64,000 nucleotides of DNA from Clostridiales bacterium 38-18 (GTDB taxonomy: Bacteria > Bacillota > Clostridia > Peptostreptococcales > Acidaminobacteraceae), in NCBI GenBank assembly GCA_001897605.1, contig MKTL01000006.1, positions 287,780 to 351,779 on the forward strand, written 5' to 3'. Below are positions 10,525 through 19,061 of this stretch, in pieces. The translations under genes were made by a program, and so were the position numbers. The notes under the pieces are model-generated. The model saw only the letters and a list, made by a program, of their open reading frames with translations, ran no database searches and was not told where the DNA came from. How positions within the stretch are numbered: position 1 is the first letter of the stretch; each line of letters starts with the position of its first letter.

Positions 10525-11265
10525 ATGCATCGTTTTTTTTTAGAATCAGAAGATAGGATTAGTAGCAATGAGGTTATACTTAACAACGAAGAGAGTGTAA
10601 CCCATTTAATTAAGGTTTTAAGAGCTAAGAATGGTGAGTCTATAGAGCTTATTTCAGAGACAGATCTCATAATAGCTAAAATAAATGTGATGAATACTAA
10701 TTCTGTTAGTTTAATAATTGAAAGCATACAGACTTTATCTAATGAGTCAGCAGTTCAAGTAGACCTTTTTCAATGCTTGCCCAAAGGCCCAAAGCTAGAG
10801 CTGATTTTACAAAAAAATGTTGAACTAGGCATTCACGACTTTTACCTGGTTCAATCAAAACGATGTATTGTTGATTATAAGCCTAAGGATGTGCCTAAAA
10901 AGCTTGAACGACTAGAACGTGTGATTAAAGAGGCTGCTAAGCAATCAAAGAGAGAAAGAATTCCAAGCCTGCATGGCATTATGAAAATTAGTGAGATTGA
11001 AGAGGTGATTACGAGTTACGATGCTTTTTTTATCTTATATGAAAAAGAAAAAAACGCTTCTTTAAAGCAACACATGCAGACTTTTACTGGTAAAAGAATT
11101 GCAATTTTAGTAGGTCCTGAAGGTGGATTTGAAGCATCTGAGGTCGAGAGGATAGTTATGGCTGGCGCCAAATCAGTTACACTTGGAAGCCGTATATTAC
11201 GTACAGAAACCGCTGGATTTGTTGCGACAACATGTATCCAATATGAAATCGGCGAGTTAGATTAA
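10525..11265 (+). CDS. rsmE: 16S rRNA (uracil1498-N3)-methyltransferase
   Basis: A SPOUT-class methyltransferase modifying U1498 of 16S rRNA. The 246-residue length is typical. It has an N-terminal PUA-like domain (MHRFFLESEDRI) and the trefoil-knot SAM site LVGPEGGFEASEVE followed by TLGSRILRTETA. It lies 3 bases after prmA and 10 before mtaB, so the three are probably cotranscribed. Confidence 0.96.
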   Translation: MHRFFLESEDRISSNEVILNNEESVTHLIKVLRAKNGESIELISETDLIIAKINVMNTNSVSLIIESIQTLSNESAVQVDLFQCLPKGPKLELILQKNVELGIHDFYLVQSKRCIVDYKPKDVPKKLERLERVIKEAAKQSKRERIPSLHGIMKISEIEEVITSYDAFFILYEKEKNASLKQHMQTFTGKRIAILVGPEGGFEASEVERIVMAGAKSVTLGSRILRTETAGFVATTCIQYEIGELD

Positions 11266-11275
11266 GGAGTATTTG

Positions 11276-12574
11276 ATGAATAAAGTTGCATTTGTCACAC
11301 TTGGTTGTAAAACCAACCAATATGAAACAGATGCCTTAATGGATCTTTTTTATAAAAATAGATATGAAATTGTGGACTTTGATGACTTTGCAAATGTGTA
11401 TGTAATTAACACATGTACTGTAACAAGTATCAGTGATAAAAAGTCACGACAAATGATTAGACGTGCAAAGAAAAGCAACCCAAACGGTATCGTCGTTGTC
11501 GTTGGCTGCTACGCGCAAATTTCTCCTGATGAAGTTAGTGCAATAGAGGATGTTGATATTGTCGTTGGAACAGATGCAAGAACATCCATTCTCAGTTATA
11601 TTTCAGATTATATGAGTGGGATCACACCTAAACCTTACGTTATCGTAGAGGATATTTCAAAAATTAAGGTTTTTGAAGAAATGAGTGTTTCCAACATTAC
11701 CACACATACAAGAGCTTTTGTTAAAATTCAAGAAGGATGTAACCAATTCTGTACTTATTGTATTATCCCTTATGCAAGAGGTAGAGTAAGAAGTAGAACG
11801 CTTTCACATGTTGTTGAAGAAATTGAGCAGTTGACGAAAAAAGGTTATGTCGAATTTGTTTTAACTGGCATCCATATTGGATCGTATGGTCTGGACCTAG
11901 ATCATGTCGCCCTAATTGATTTAATTGAATCCATTCACGCAATTGAAGGGGTTAAACGTATTCGTCTAGGGTCTATTGAACCAAGGCTTATTTCTGCTTC
12001 TTTTGTCGAGCGTCTCGTCACACTTGAGAAGGTATGCGATCATTTTCATCTATCACTACAGAGCGGTTCAAACACAGTCTTAAAAAGAATGAACCGTAAA
12101 TATACATCTGAAGAATTTTATGAATCGGTTGAAAGGTTAAAATCGATTTATAACGCACCCTCTTTAACAACGGATATTATAGTTGGCTTCCCTGGAGAAA
12201 CTGAAGAAGAATTCCTCGAAACGATGGCGTTTGTTGAAAAGGTTGGCTTTAGCGAGATTCATGTATTTCAATTTTCAAAGCGCGAAGGAACACCTGCAGC
12301 TGACATGAAGGATCAAATCGACGGAAAAATTAAGAAATCTAGAAGTGAACAGTTAATTGCAAAAGCTAGTCAGCTAAACCGAAATTATCAAGAGCTATTT
12401 ATGAATAAACAGCTCGAGGTCCTTTTTGAGGAGAATAAAGACGGGCAATCACAAGGGCATAGTACCAATTATCTTAATGTTATGGTTAAGGACCAAGTGA
12501 AACCGGGTACATTACTAAAAGTTGTCGTTACTGATATCTCTGAGAATAAGCTGATTGCTACAATTGAGCTTTAA
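11276..12574 (+). CDS. mtaB: tRNA t6A37 methylthiotransferase MtaB
   Basis: Radical SAM enzyme that converts t6A37 to ms2t6A37 in tRNAs. ATG 11276 is preferred over the track's TTG because AAGGAG ends six bases before it. The N-terminal UPF0004 domain supplies three cluster cysteines (LGCKTNQ, NTCTVTS, VGCYAQ). The radical SAM motif CNQFCTYC follows, then a C-terminal TRAM-like domain. Length 432. Linkage to prmA and rsmE distinguishes it from MiaB, which usually sits beside mutS. Confidence 0.95.
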   Translation: MNKVAFVTLGCKTNQYETDALMDLFYKNRYEIVDFDDFANVYVINTCTVTSISDKKSRQMIRRAKKSNPNGIVVVVGCYAQISPDEVSAIEDVDIVVGTDARTSILSYISDYMSGITPKPYVIVEDISKIKVFEEMSVSNITTHTRAFVKIQEGCNQFCTYCIIPYARGRVRSRTLSHVVEEIEQLTKKGYVEFVLTGIHIGSYGLDLDHVALIDLIESIHAIEGVKRIRLGSIEPRLISASFVERLVTLEKVCDHFHLSLQSGSNTVLKRMNRKYTSEEFYESVERLKSIYNAPSLTTDIIVGFPGETEEEFLETMAFVEKVGFSEIHVFQFSKREGTPAADMKDQIDGKIKKSRSEQLIAKASQLNRNYQELFMNKQLEVLFEENKDGQSQGHSTNYLNVMVKDQVKPGTLLKVVVTDISENKLIATIEL

Positions 12575-12635
12575 TATTTATTTGTAAGAATATTTACTTT
12601 ATTTGGTTTTTACACTTAATTTTGAGTAAAAAGTT

Positions 12636-12644
12636 TGATATAAT
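12636..12644 (+). promoter_or_regulatory. Extended -10 promoter for the HIT protein gene
   Basis: TGATATAAT: a TG dinucleotide one base before a perfect TATAAT. No convincing -35 hexamer is seen at 17 bases. It lies 40 bases upstream of the coding start. Confidence 0.6.
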
Positions 12645-12683
12645 AGTTTAGTATTATGATTGCATGAAAGGAGGTGTTAAAAG

Positions 12684-13025
12684 ATGGATTGTATATTTTG
12701 TAAGATTATAAACGGAGACATTCCCTCGACGAAAGTCTATGAGGACTCACAGGTTTACGCATTTAAAGACATCAATCCCGAAGCGCCTGTTCATGTATTG
12801 ATAGTACCTAAACAACACATTGAATCGGTCGCTCATCTAGATGACACTCATAAAGATTTAATAGGGCACATACATTTAGTTGCCAAGCAATTAGCAGAGG
12901 AAGCTGGCATTGATCAAAGTGGTTACCGTTTACTTACAAATATCGGTAAGGAAGGTGGTCAGTCAGTATTCCATTTGCATTATCACATGCTTGGAGGACG
13001 TCAACTAAAATGGCCACCAGGCTAA
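12684..13025 (+). CDS. hinT: HIT family nucleotide-binding protein (HinT-like)
   Basis: A 113-residue histidine-triad protein, a small hydrolase of nucleoside phosphoramidates. It starts DCIFCKIINGDIPSTKVYED, the canonical Hint N-terminus, and carries the catalytic triad motif HLHYHML near the C-terminus. The start follows AAAGGAGGTG. It lies between mtaB and rpsU as in many clostridia. The physiological substrate cannot be read from sequence. Confidence 0.95.
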   Translation: MDCIFCKIINGDIPSTKVYEDSQVYAFKDINPEAPVHVLIVPKQHIESVAHLDDTHKDLIGHIHLVAKQLAEEAGIDQSGYRLLTNIGKEGGQSVFHLHYHMLGGRQLKWPPG

Positions 13026-13043
13026 AAAATAGTAAGTTTATTA

Positions 13044-13072
13044 TTGCTTTTTAGCCGTACCTAGTATATAAT
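13044..13072 (+). promoter_or_regulatory. Sigma-A promoter for rpsU-yqeY
   Basis: TTGCTT, 17 bases, TATAAT, about 68 bases upstream of rpsU. Confidence 0.65.
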
Positions 13073-13093
13073 AACAAGGTATGTTCTAGGTAC
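13057..13093 (+). repeat. Inverted repeat in the rpsU promoter/leader
   Basis: Perfect 8-bp arms GTACCTAG and CTAGGTAC separated by 21 bases. The left arm ends just before the -10 element and the right arm lies in the leader. It could be an operator or mRNA structure. There is no T run, so it is unlikely to be a terminator. Confidence 0.5.
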
Positions 13094-13139
13094 ATTCCTC
13101 TGTACTTAAAGAATCTAATAACGGAGGGAGGGAATGTGA

Positions 13140-13322
13140 ATGTCTGGCATCAAAGTTGGAGAAAATGAAAGTATTGATAGTGCTTTAAAAAGATTTAAAA
13201 GAGAAACATCTAAAGCTGGCGTAATGGCTGAGATTAAGAAAAGAAGACATTACGAGAAGCCTAGCGTAAAGCGTAAAAAGAAATCTGAAGCAGCTAGAAA
13301 GAAAAAGAAAAAGCAGTTTTAG
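13140..13322 (+). CDS. rpsU: 30S ribosomal protein S21
   Basis: A 60-residue basic protein starting [20 protein letters not shown] with the lysine-rich C-terminus expected of bS21, which helps initiation on the 30S subunit. The ATG follows a purine-rich GGAGGGAGGG. It is followed 15 bases later by yqeY, its conserved partner. Confidence 0.97.
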   Translation: MSGIKVGENESIDSALKRFKRETSKAGVMAEIKKRRHYEKPSVKRKKKSEAARKKKKKQF

Positions 13323-13337
13323 TGAAGAGGTGAAAAG

Positions 13338-13781
13338 ATGTCACTAAAAGAGTTGCTCATGGATGATTTGAAAGTAGCGATGAGAGACAAGGAAACGGTT
13401 AAGAAGTCTGTAATCACGATGCTTCGTGCTGCTGTTAAGCAAGTGGAAGTAGACGAGAGAAGAGAGCTTGACGATGAAGCTGTTATTGAGATCATTACGA
13501 AACAAATCAAACAGAAGAATAATGCCATTGTAGAATTCAAGAATGGCGATCGTCAAGATTTGGTTGAATTGACGGAAAAAGAAATCGAATTTCTTATGAA
13601 ATATATGCCTGAACAGCTTTCAGTTGAAGAAGTTCAAAAAATTGTTGTAGATGCAATCGCAACAGTTGGCGCAACATCTATGAAAGATATGGGTAAAGTA
13701 ATGGGAATCGTTTCGAATGCTACTAAAGGCAAAGCAGACGGCAAGCTAGTTGCTGATCTCGTTAAAAAAGGTCTTTCGTAG
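13338..13781 (+). CDS. yqeY: GatB/YqeY domain protein
   Basis: A 147-residue protein of the YqeY family, related to the tRNA-binding tail domain of GatB amidotransferase. It starts MSLKELLMDDLKVAMRDKE and contains FLMKYMPEQLS and the conserved glycine-rich KGKADGKLV end. Its exact role is not established; a link to tRNA or aminoacyl-tRNA is inferred from the GatB homology. It is cotranscribed with rpsU and ends at a strong terminator. In spore formers yqfC and yqfD often follow; here phoH does. Confidence 0.93.
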   Translation: MSLKELLMDDLKVAMRDKETVKKSVITMLRAAVKQVEVDERRELDDEAVIEIITKQIKQKNNAIVEFKNGDRQDLVELTEKEIEFLMKYMPEQLSVEEVQKIVVDAIATVGATSMKDMGKVMGIVSNATKGKADGKLVADLVKKGLS

Positions 13782-13797
13782 ATTTTAACCTAAAGTT

Positions 13798-13834
13798 AAA
13801 TGGCACACCCTGCGGTGTGTCATTAATTTTTTTT
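13798..13834 (+). terminator. Intrinsic terminator after yqeY
   Basis: Stem AATGGCACACC / GGTGTGTCATT (with a G-T pair), loop CTGC, then an eight-T run. Confidence 0.9.
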
Positions 13835-13877
13835 GATACAATTATAACCTGGATTGAGTGATTTAATGATTAAATTA

Positions 13878-13886
13878 TGTTAAAAT
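13878..13886 (+). promoter_or_regulatory. Candidate extended -10 promoter for the phoH operon
   Basis: TGTTAAAAT, an extended -10 about 30 bases before phoH. A TTGAGT upstream is at 21 bases, too far for a standard -35. Confidence 0.4.
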
Positions 13887-13915
13887 AAATGTAACTTTCC
13901 CCAAATGGAGGATCT

Positions 13916-14950
13916 ATGACAGCTAGCACAGTAAAAAAGGTCATTTTAAATGATTTCAGCGCATTCCATCTTTTGTTTGGTAATTTAGATGAAAACATCT
14001 TATTACTTGAAAAAGCATATCATGTTAACATTACCTCTAGAGATGGTGAAATTAGCATTAAAGGTGAACCTGAACAGATTAAAAAAGTAGAAGAGGTCAT
14101 TTCAATATTAATTAAAAATATCCAAGCTGGTGAGATAGTTGATAAACAACGTGTTAACTATGTAATTCAGTCTGTAGAAAATGGCGTAGGCAATCAGCTT
14201 GATGATCTAAGCAAGTCATTTATATGTGTCACAAACCGTGGAAAGTATATTAAACCAAAGACGATTGGTCAGAATAACTATATAAAAGCAATTCAAAGTA
14301 GAGATGTCGTGTTTGGAATAGGGCCAGCTGGTACTGGTAAAACCTTTCTTGCCGTTGCAATGGCAATTCGAGCGTTTAAAAATAATGAAGTCTCACGTAT
14401 TATTATTACGCGACCAGCGGTTGAAGCAGGGGAAAACTTAGGCTTTCTACCTGGTGATCTTCAAATGAAGGTAGATCCATATTTGAGACCACTTTATGAC
14501 GCGATGTTTGACATACTTGGTGTTGACACCTTTAATTCATTTAGAGAACGGGGCCTTATTGAAATAGCGCCACTCGCCTATATGAGGGGCAGAACCCTCG
14601 ATAACGCCTTTATTATCCTAGATGAAGCACAAAATACCACACGAGAGCAGATGAAAATGTTTTTAACGCGATTTGGCTATAATTCTAAAGTTGTAGTTAA
14701 TGGAGATACAACTCAAATAGATTTACCAAATGGCAGAAAATCTGGATTGATACATGCAATAGAAGTCTTAAGAAGTGTAGAAGAAATCGGTTTTGTTTAC
14801 TTTAATGAAAAAGATGTTGTTAGACACGAACTCGTAAAAAAAATCATCCTTAGTTATGATCGATACGAGAAAGAGAATAAGGACGTGAAACATGGCTCAA
14901 AGCAGGAATTCAAGCAAGAAAACAAAAAAGACGACCAAAAAGAATCGTAA
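13916..14950 (+). CDS. phoH: PhoH family ATPase
   Basis: PhoH-like protein of 344 residues: an N-terminal KH-like region (about 10-70), then a P-loop NTPase with Walker A GPAGTGKTF and Walker B FIILDEAQNT. The family is implicated in RNA metabolism and rRNA maturation with YbeY, which is encoded two genes downstream. The C-terminus carries a Lys/Gln-rich tail (KQEFKQENKKDDQKES) that overlaps the next gene by 59 bases in another frame. Start follows GGAGG. Confidence 0.95.
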   Translation: MTASTVKKVILNDFSAFHLLFGNLDENILLLEKAYHVNITSRDGEISIKGEPEQIKKVEEVISILIKNIQAGEIVDKQRVNYVIQSVENGVGNQLDDLSKSFICVTNRGKYIKPKTIGQNNYIKAIQSRDVVFGIGPAGTGKTFLAVAMAIRAFKNNEVSRIIITRPAVEAGENLGFLPGDLQMKVDPYLRPLYDAMFDILGVDTFNSFRERGLIEIAPLAYMRGRTLDNAFIILDEAQNTTREQMKMFLTRFGYNSKVVVNGDTTQIDLPNGRKSGLIHAIEVLRSVEEIGFVYFNEKDVVRHELVKKIILSYDRYEKENKDVKHGSKQEFKQENKKDDQKES

Positions 14951-17039
14951 GCGCTTTGGAATTGAAATACGAAGCAAAAACCTTTTAGTAAATAATTTAA
15001 TCATGCTAGCATCCTTTGTTATCATCTTCTTAATGATGAACAATGCCTCTTTTTATGGGATATATAATTATTTACCAGGCGATCTGATTAAAGAGGATAT
15101 TTTTTTAAAAAATGACTTAATCGATTATGATGCGACAGATGCACTTAAAGAACAGAAGACTTTAGAAATTGAGCCTATAATGTATGTTGATTTTTCAAAG
15201 CAGGTTGAATCTAAGAAGAATCTGACAGAATTTTTTTCACGCCTTGCTGAAATTAAGACAGATTATGGTAATGATGTTGAGTTGATGAAAAAGGTTTATG
15301 CTGGAATTGAGAGACGAAATACCTATGGTCTTGACGATACAGAATTAATGAGTCTCGTTGTATTATCAAATGAAAAGCTAAATCTAATTCAAAATTATGC
15401 AGTAGATATAACTGTAGAGAATATGTCCAACGGCCTAACCGCATCAGAAATCACTACTGCAATTCAATCAATAGAAACCTATATAGCATCTCAAACAGAC
15501 ATTAATGACTTTGAAAAGAGCATCCTTTTAAAATTGATTAGTGGTGCTGTTGTTGAAAACAAGTTTGTCGATGCTGCAAAAACACAAGCTAAGATAGATA
15601 ATGAGCTTGCTAAAGTAGACGACGTCACATATAACAAGGGAACTTTGTATCTAGCAAAGGGCAACACACTTTCACAAAGTGATTATGAGCTGCTTAAAAG
15701 TGGTGGTGTCATTTTAGAGTCCAAAATGGATAGCTTAATTATGAAGCTTGGACTAGTCGTCCTATTAGGATTGCTATGGTTTATTCTTCATATTTATTTG
15801 TGGTATTTTGAAATTGATATCATCAAATCGAACAAAAAATATGGTATCTTAATGAGCTTGTTTTTAACCTTTTTCGTTAGCTCAGGTTTCTTTTATGAGA
15901 TATCACCTTATATAATACCATTGCCAGCGTTTTCTATACTCGCTAGTATCATGCTAACACCGACCATTGCTTTGTTTTTTGGGTCGGGTCTTTTGATACT
16001 AGTAAGCTTACATTCAGGAATTGATGGTTTTACCTTAATTGCTTATCTATCAACAATTATGATTTCTAGAGCGCTTGTTAAAAATATTAAACAAAGATCT
16101 CAATTAATCAGTATTGGTCTTTATGTGTCGTTGGTTTTAATGATCTTCGTTCTTTCTGAATGGCTAATTTTTAAAACAGAACCAACAAATTTAGCATATG
16201 ACCTTGCTTTTTCAGCTTCAAATGGCGTACTTAGTGCAATTCTTACAATTGGTATTATGCCATTCTTTGAGAGCTTCTTTGTGGTGTTAACGCCATTTAA
16301 GTTGCTTGAGCTTTCCAATCCGAACAGACCTTTATTAAAGCGGTTATTGATCGAGGCACCTGGAACCTATCATCATAGTATTTTAGTTGGCAATTTAGCC
16401 GAAACTGCTGCACATGACATTGGAGCAAACAGTCTACTAACAAGAGTTGCCGCCTTCTATCACGATGTGGGGAAGCTTGAGAGACCATACTATTTTAAAG
16501 AAAATCAGGTTGGTCATGATAATCCACATGATAAACTCCCACCTCAGGTTAGTGCTAATTTCATAAAAAATCATATGACAGTGGGTGCTGAGCTACTTGA
16601 AAAAAACAAGCTACCAAAGGAAATCATAGATGTTGTAAAGGCGCATCACGGGACTTCTCTTATAAAGTATTTTTATCACCGTGAACAAGTCAATAATCCG
16701 GATGTAGATGTCACAAAATTTCTTTATACCGGCCCTAAACCAGATACGAAAGAAGCGGTCGTCCTCATGCTGGCTGATTCTGTTGAGGCTGCAGTAAGAA
16801 GCCTAGATGAACCGACAAAGGATTCTATAACAGAGCTGATTGACAAGATATTTAATCAAAAAATTTCTGAAAATCAATTTTCGAATGCAAACATTACATT
16901 TAAAGAACTTGAAAAAATTAAAGCCTCATTCTTAAAGGTTTTGAGTGGGATTTTCCATGAGCGTATCGCTTATCCTGAAGTAAATCTAGATCAAATCTCC
17001 AAGTCGGCATTTGATCAATCTGAAGCAAAGGAGAACTAA
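14892..17039 (+). CDS. pgpH: 7TM-HD cyclic-di-AMP phosphodiesterase (PgpH/YqfF family)
   Basis: A 715-residue membrane HD phosphodiesterase. After a basic N-terminus comes one membrane helix (about 34-53), an extracellular 7TMR-HDED domain (about 60-270), a block of seven helices (about 275-460) and a cytosolic HD domain. The HD domain shows GTYHHSILVGNL and AAFYHDVGKLERP, with later HH motifs. Family members hydrolyse c-di-AMP. The start overlaps phoH by 59 bases but is supported by AAGGA at -9 and the charged N-terminus. phoH-yqfF-ybeY is a conserved operon. Confidence 0.94.
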   Translation: MAQSRNSSKKTKKTTKKNRKRFGIEIRSKNLLVNNLIMLASFVIIFLMMNNASFYGIYNYLPGDLIKEDIFLKNDLIDYDATDALKEQKTLEIEPIMYVDFSKQVESKKNLTEFFSRLAEIKTDYGNDVELMKKVYAGIERRNTYGLDDTELMSLVVLSNEKLNLIQNYAVDITVENMSNGLTASEITTAIQSIETYIASQTDINDFEKSILLKLISGAVVENKFVDAAKTQAKIDNELAKVDDVTYNKGTLYLAKGNTLSQSDYELLKSGGVILESKMDSLIMKLGLVVLLGLLWFILHIYLWYFEIDIIKSNKKYGILMSLFLTFFVSSGFFYEISPYIIPLPAFSILASIMLTPTIALFFGSGLLILVSLHSGIDGFTLIAYLSTIMISRALVKNIKQRSQLISIGLYVSLVLMIFVLSEWLIFKTEPTNLAYDLAFSASNGVLSAILTIGIMPFFESFFVVLTPFKLLELSNPNRPLLKRLLIEAPGTYHHSILVGNLAETAAHDIGANSLLTRVAAFYHDVGKLERPYYFKENQVGHDNPHDKLPPQVSANFIKNHMTVGAELLEKNKLPKEIIDVVKAHHGTSLIKYFYHREQVNNPDVDVTKFLYTGPKPDTKEAVVLMLADSVEAAVRSLDEPTKDSITELIDKIFNQKISENQFSNANITFKELEKIKASFLKVLSGIFHERIAYPEVNLDQISKSAFDQSEAKEN

Positions 17040-17040
17040 T

Positions 17041-17523
17041 ATGCAAATTGAGATACTCAATGAAACAGATATTGAATTATCAGAAGAATTAGAGTCATTA
17101 ATCGTCAAAGCAAGTGATAAAGTTCTTGAATATGAGGACTTTGATATTGAGGGAGAGGTAAGTGTCCTCTTTGTAAGTGATAATAGAATTAAAGAGCTCA
17201 ATAGAGAATATAGAAATAAAGACACAGTGACAGATGTCTTGTCCTTTCCTCAGTATGATTCAATCATTGAAAATGGTGTAAATGATCCTTTTATTTATCT
17301 TGGAGATGTTGTGATTTCACTTGAACAGGCACAAAGACAGGCTGAGGAATTTGGACATTCGTTAGAACGTGAAATCGTCTATTTGACCGTACACAGTATG
17401 CTTCATCTATTTGGCTACGACCATATGACTGATGAAGATAAAGGCGTAATGCGATCAAAAGAAAAGCAGGTCCTAGGAGCATTAAAAATCTTCAAAGGCA
17501 CATCTTTAGGAGATGTGATATGA
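17041..17523 (+). CDS. ybeY: Endoribonuclease YbeY (rRNA maturation factor)
   Basis: YbeY is a zinc endoribonuclease needed for 16S rRNA 3'-end maturation and ribosome quality control. ATG 17041 is preferred to the track start because AAGGAG lies just before it; length is then 160 residues. The metal site HSMLHLFGYDH (HxxxHxxxxxH) is intact, and YRNKDTVTDVLSFP is the conserved core. It overlaps the following gene by ATGA, so translation is coupled. Confidence 0.97.
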   Translation: MQIEILNETDIELSEELESLIVKASDKVLEYEDFDIEGEVSVLFVSDNRIKELNREYRNKDTVTDVLSFPQYDSIIENGVNDPFIYLGDVVISLEQAQRQAEEFGHSLEREIVYLTVHSMLHLFGYDHMTDEDKGVMRSKEKQVLGALKIFKGTSLGDVI

Positions 17524-18623
17524 ATAAAAAATATATAGCAGCAGCTGGAATCGTTGGTATTATTGTTCTTTCAGTTATCATCGGCATCGTAATCAAAAAA
17601 GCTTCTATTGATAAGGTACAAGCGACAGAAGAAACAACTGTACTTATCACAACAGAGGCTACTGAAAATACAATTGAAACTGAGCAAGAAGAAACAACAG
17701 ATGGCGTTAAATACGAAAGTCATTTTAACCCGTATACTGGCTTATACTCAGACTCAGAGCTCACAGATCGAAGACCTATCGTCGTCATGTTAGACAATCA
17801 ATATCTAGCAAGACCTCAGGCTGGTTTAGATGAAGCTGATGTTATATATGAAATCCTTGCAGAAGGACTAATAACACGTTATATGGCGGTATTTTATGGT
17901 GATCTTCCCGATCATATTGGTCCAGTTAGAAGCTCAAGACCTTATTTTGTAGAAAAGGCATATGAATTTGACCCGTATTATGTGCATGTAGGCGGTTCGA
18001 TGCAGGCTTTATCTGATATTCGAAAATATAGTCTTGCAGATATTGACGGTTTAACAAGTGGCGCATTTTGGCGTGAAAAGCACAAGAGCATACCACATAA
18101 TATGTATACCTCAAGCGAAGCCATTATTAAAGATGGCAATCGGTTAGGCTACAAAACTTCAATTAACCCTAACTTCATCAAATTTAACGAATCTTTTACC
18201 GAACTAAAGGGTTCAAACGCAAAGGAAATTACATTTGTTTACAAAGACCCTGTTAAAACCGACCCTACAGGTTATTACACTTCGTATATATATAACGATG
18301 AAGAAAAAGTATATTATCGATATACTAATGGTAGTCCCCATAATGATGAGGATTCTAAAACTCAATTGACCTGCACAAACATTTTAGTTCAATACGCCAA
18401 AACAGCTGTCATTGACAATGAAGGTCGACTCGATATTGATTTAACTACCACTGGAACGGGTAAGTACTATACAGGTGGCAAGTTTATCGAGGTTGCTTGG
18501 TCTAAAAAAAGTGTAGATGCATTGACTGAGTTCTTTGATTTAGATGGCCAACCCATTCAACTCAATCCAGGTAAAACTTGGATTCAGGTTATGAAGATTG
18601 GCAGGGAAGAAATAATTAAATAG
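17520..18623 (+). CDS. DUF3048 (YerB-like) membrane-anchored protein
   Basis: A 367-residue protein with a single N-terminal membrane anchor (about 5-27) and no lipobox cysteine in the visible signal. A Thr/Glu-rich linker (about 35-60) precedes a DUF3048 two-domain ectodomain with RPIVVMLDN, GLDEADVIYEILAEG and DHIGPVRSSRPYF. Family function is unknown; B. subtilis YerB is a lipoprotein of this type. It occupies the place where dgkA often sits between ybeY and cdd. ATGA overlap with ybeY indicates cotranscription. Confidence 0.88.
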   Translation: MNKKYIAAAGIVGIIVLSVIIGIVIKKASIDKVQATEETTVLITTEATENTIETEQEETTDGVKYESHFNPYTGLYSDSELTDRRPIVVMLDNQYLARPQAGLDEADVIYEILAEGLITRYMAVFYGDLPDHIGPVRSSRPYFVEKAYEFDPYYVHVGGSMQALSDIRKYSLADIDGLTSGAFWREKHKSIPHNMYTSSEAIIKDGNRLGYKTSINPNFIKFNESFTELKGSNAKEITFVYKDPVKTDPTGYYTSYIYNDEEKVYYRYTNGSPHNDEDSKTQLTCTNILVQYAKTAVIDNEGRLDIDLTTTGTGKYYTGGKFIEVAWSKKSVDALTEFFDLDGQPIQLNPGKTWIQVMKIGREEIIK

Positions 18624-18634
18624 CGAGGTATAAT

Positions 18635-19024
18635 ATGACATATCATGAACTAGTTGAAAAAGCTTATGAAGCAATGCAATTTTCCTACTCACCATACTCA
18701 AACTTTAAAGTAGGCGCTGCATTACTTACCACTTCTGGAAAAGTTTATACCGGATGCAATGTCGAAATTGCTTCTTTTGGTGCAACAAATTGTGCTGAAA
18801 GAACGGCAATTTTTAAAGCAATATCTGAAGGCAATCACGATTATTCAGCGATAGCTGTTGTTTCTTCAAGTAGAGATTTTACGTATCCATGCGGGATCTG
18901 TCGACAAGTTATTGTTGAGTTTGCTAAAGATATTGACATCATCGTCGCTAAAGACTATGATTATGAAGTCTATAAAATAGACGAGCTATTACCAAAATCA
19001 TTTACTCAAATTGATCTAAAGTAG
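18635..19024 (+). CDS. cdd: Cytidine deaminase
   Basis: Pyrimidine salvage enzyme converting cytidine and deoxycytidine to uridine forms. The 129-residue length is typical. Catalytic Glu and zinc ligands are in NCAERTAIFKAI and PCGICRQVIVEF, and the substrate segment is FKVGAALLT. It lies 11 bases after the DUF3048 gene and immediately before era, the usual Firmicutes pairing. Confidence 0.97.
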   Translation: MTYHELVEKAYEAMQFSYSPYSNFKVGAALLTTSGKVYTGCNVEIASFGATNCAERTAIFKAISEGNHDYSAIAVVSSSRDFTYPCGICRQVIVEFAKDIDIIVAKDYDYEVYKIDELLPKSFTQIDLK

Positions 19025-19061
19025 GATCAATCTAGATAGTATTTTTAGAAATGGAGGCGCT

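Noticed and set aside
9954-10727. 257-residue minus-strand ORF
   Set aside because: Antisense shadow of prmA and the start of rsmE. It has no ribosome binding site and a low-complexity translation.
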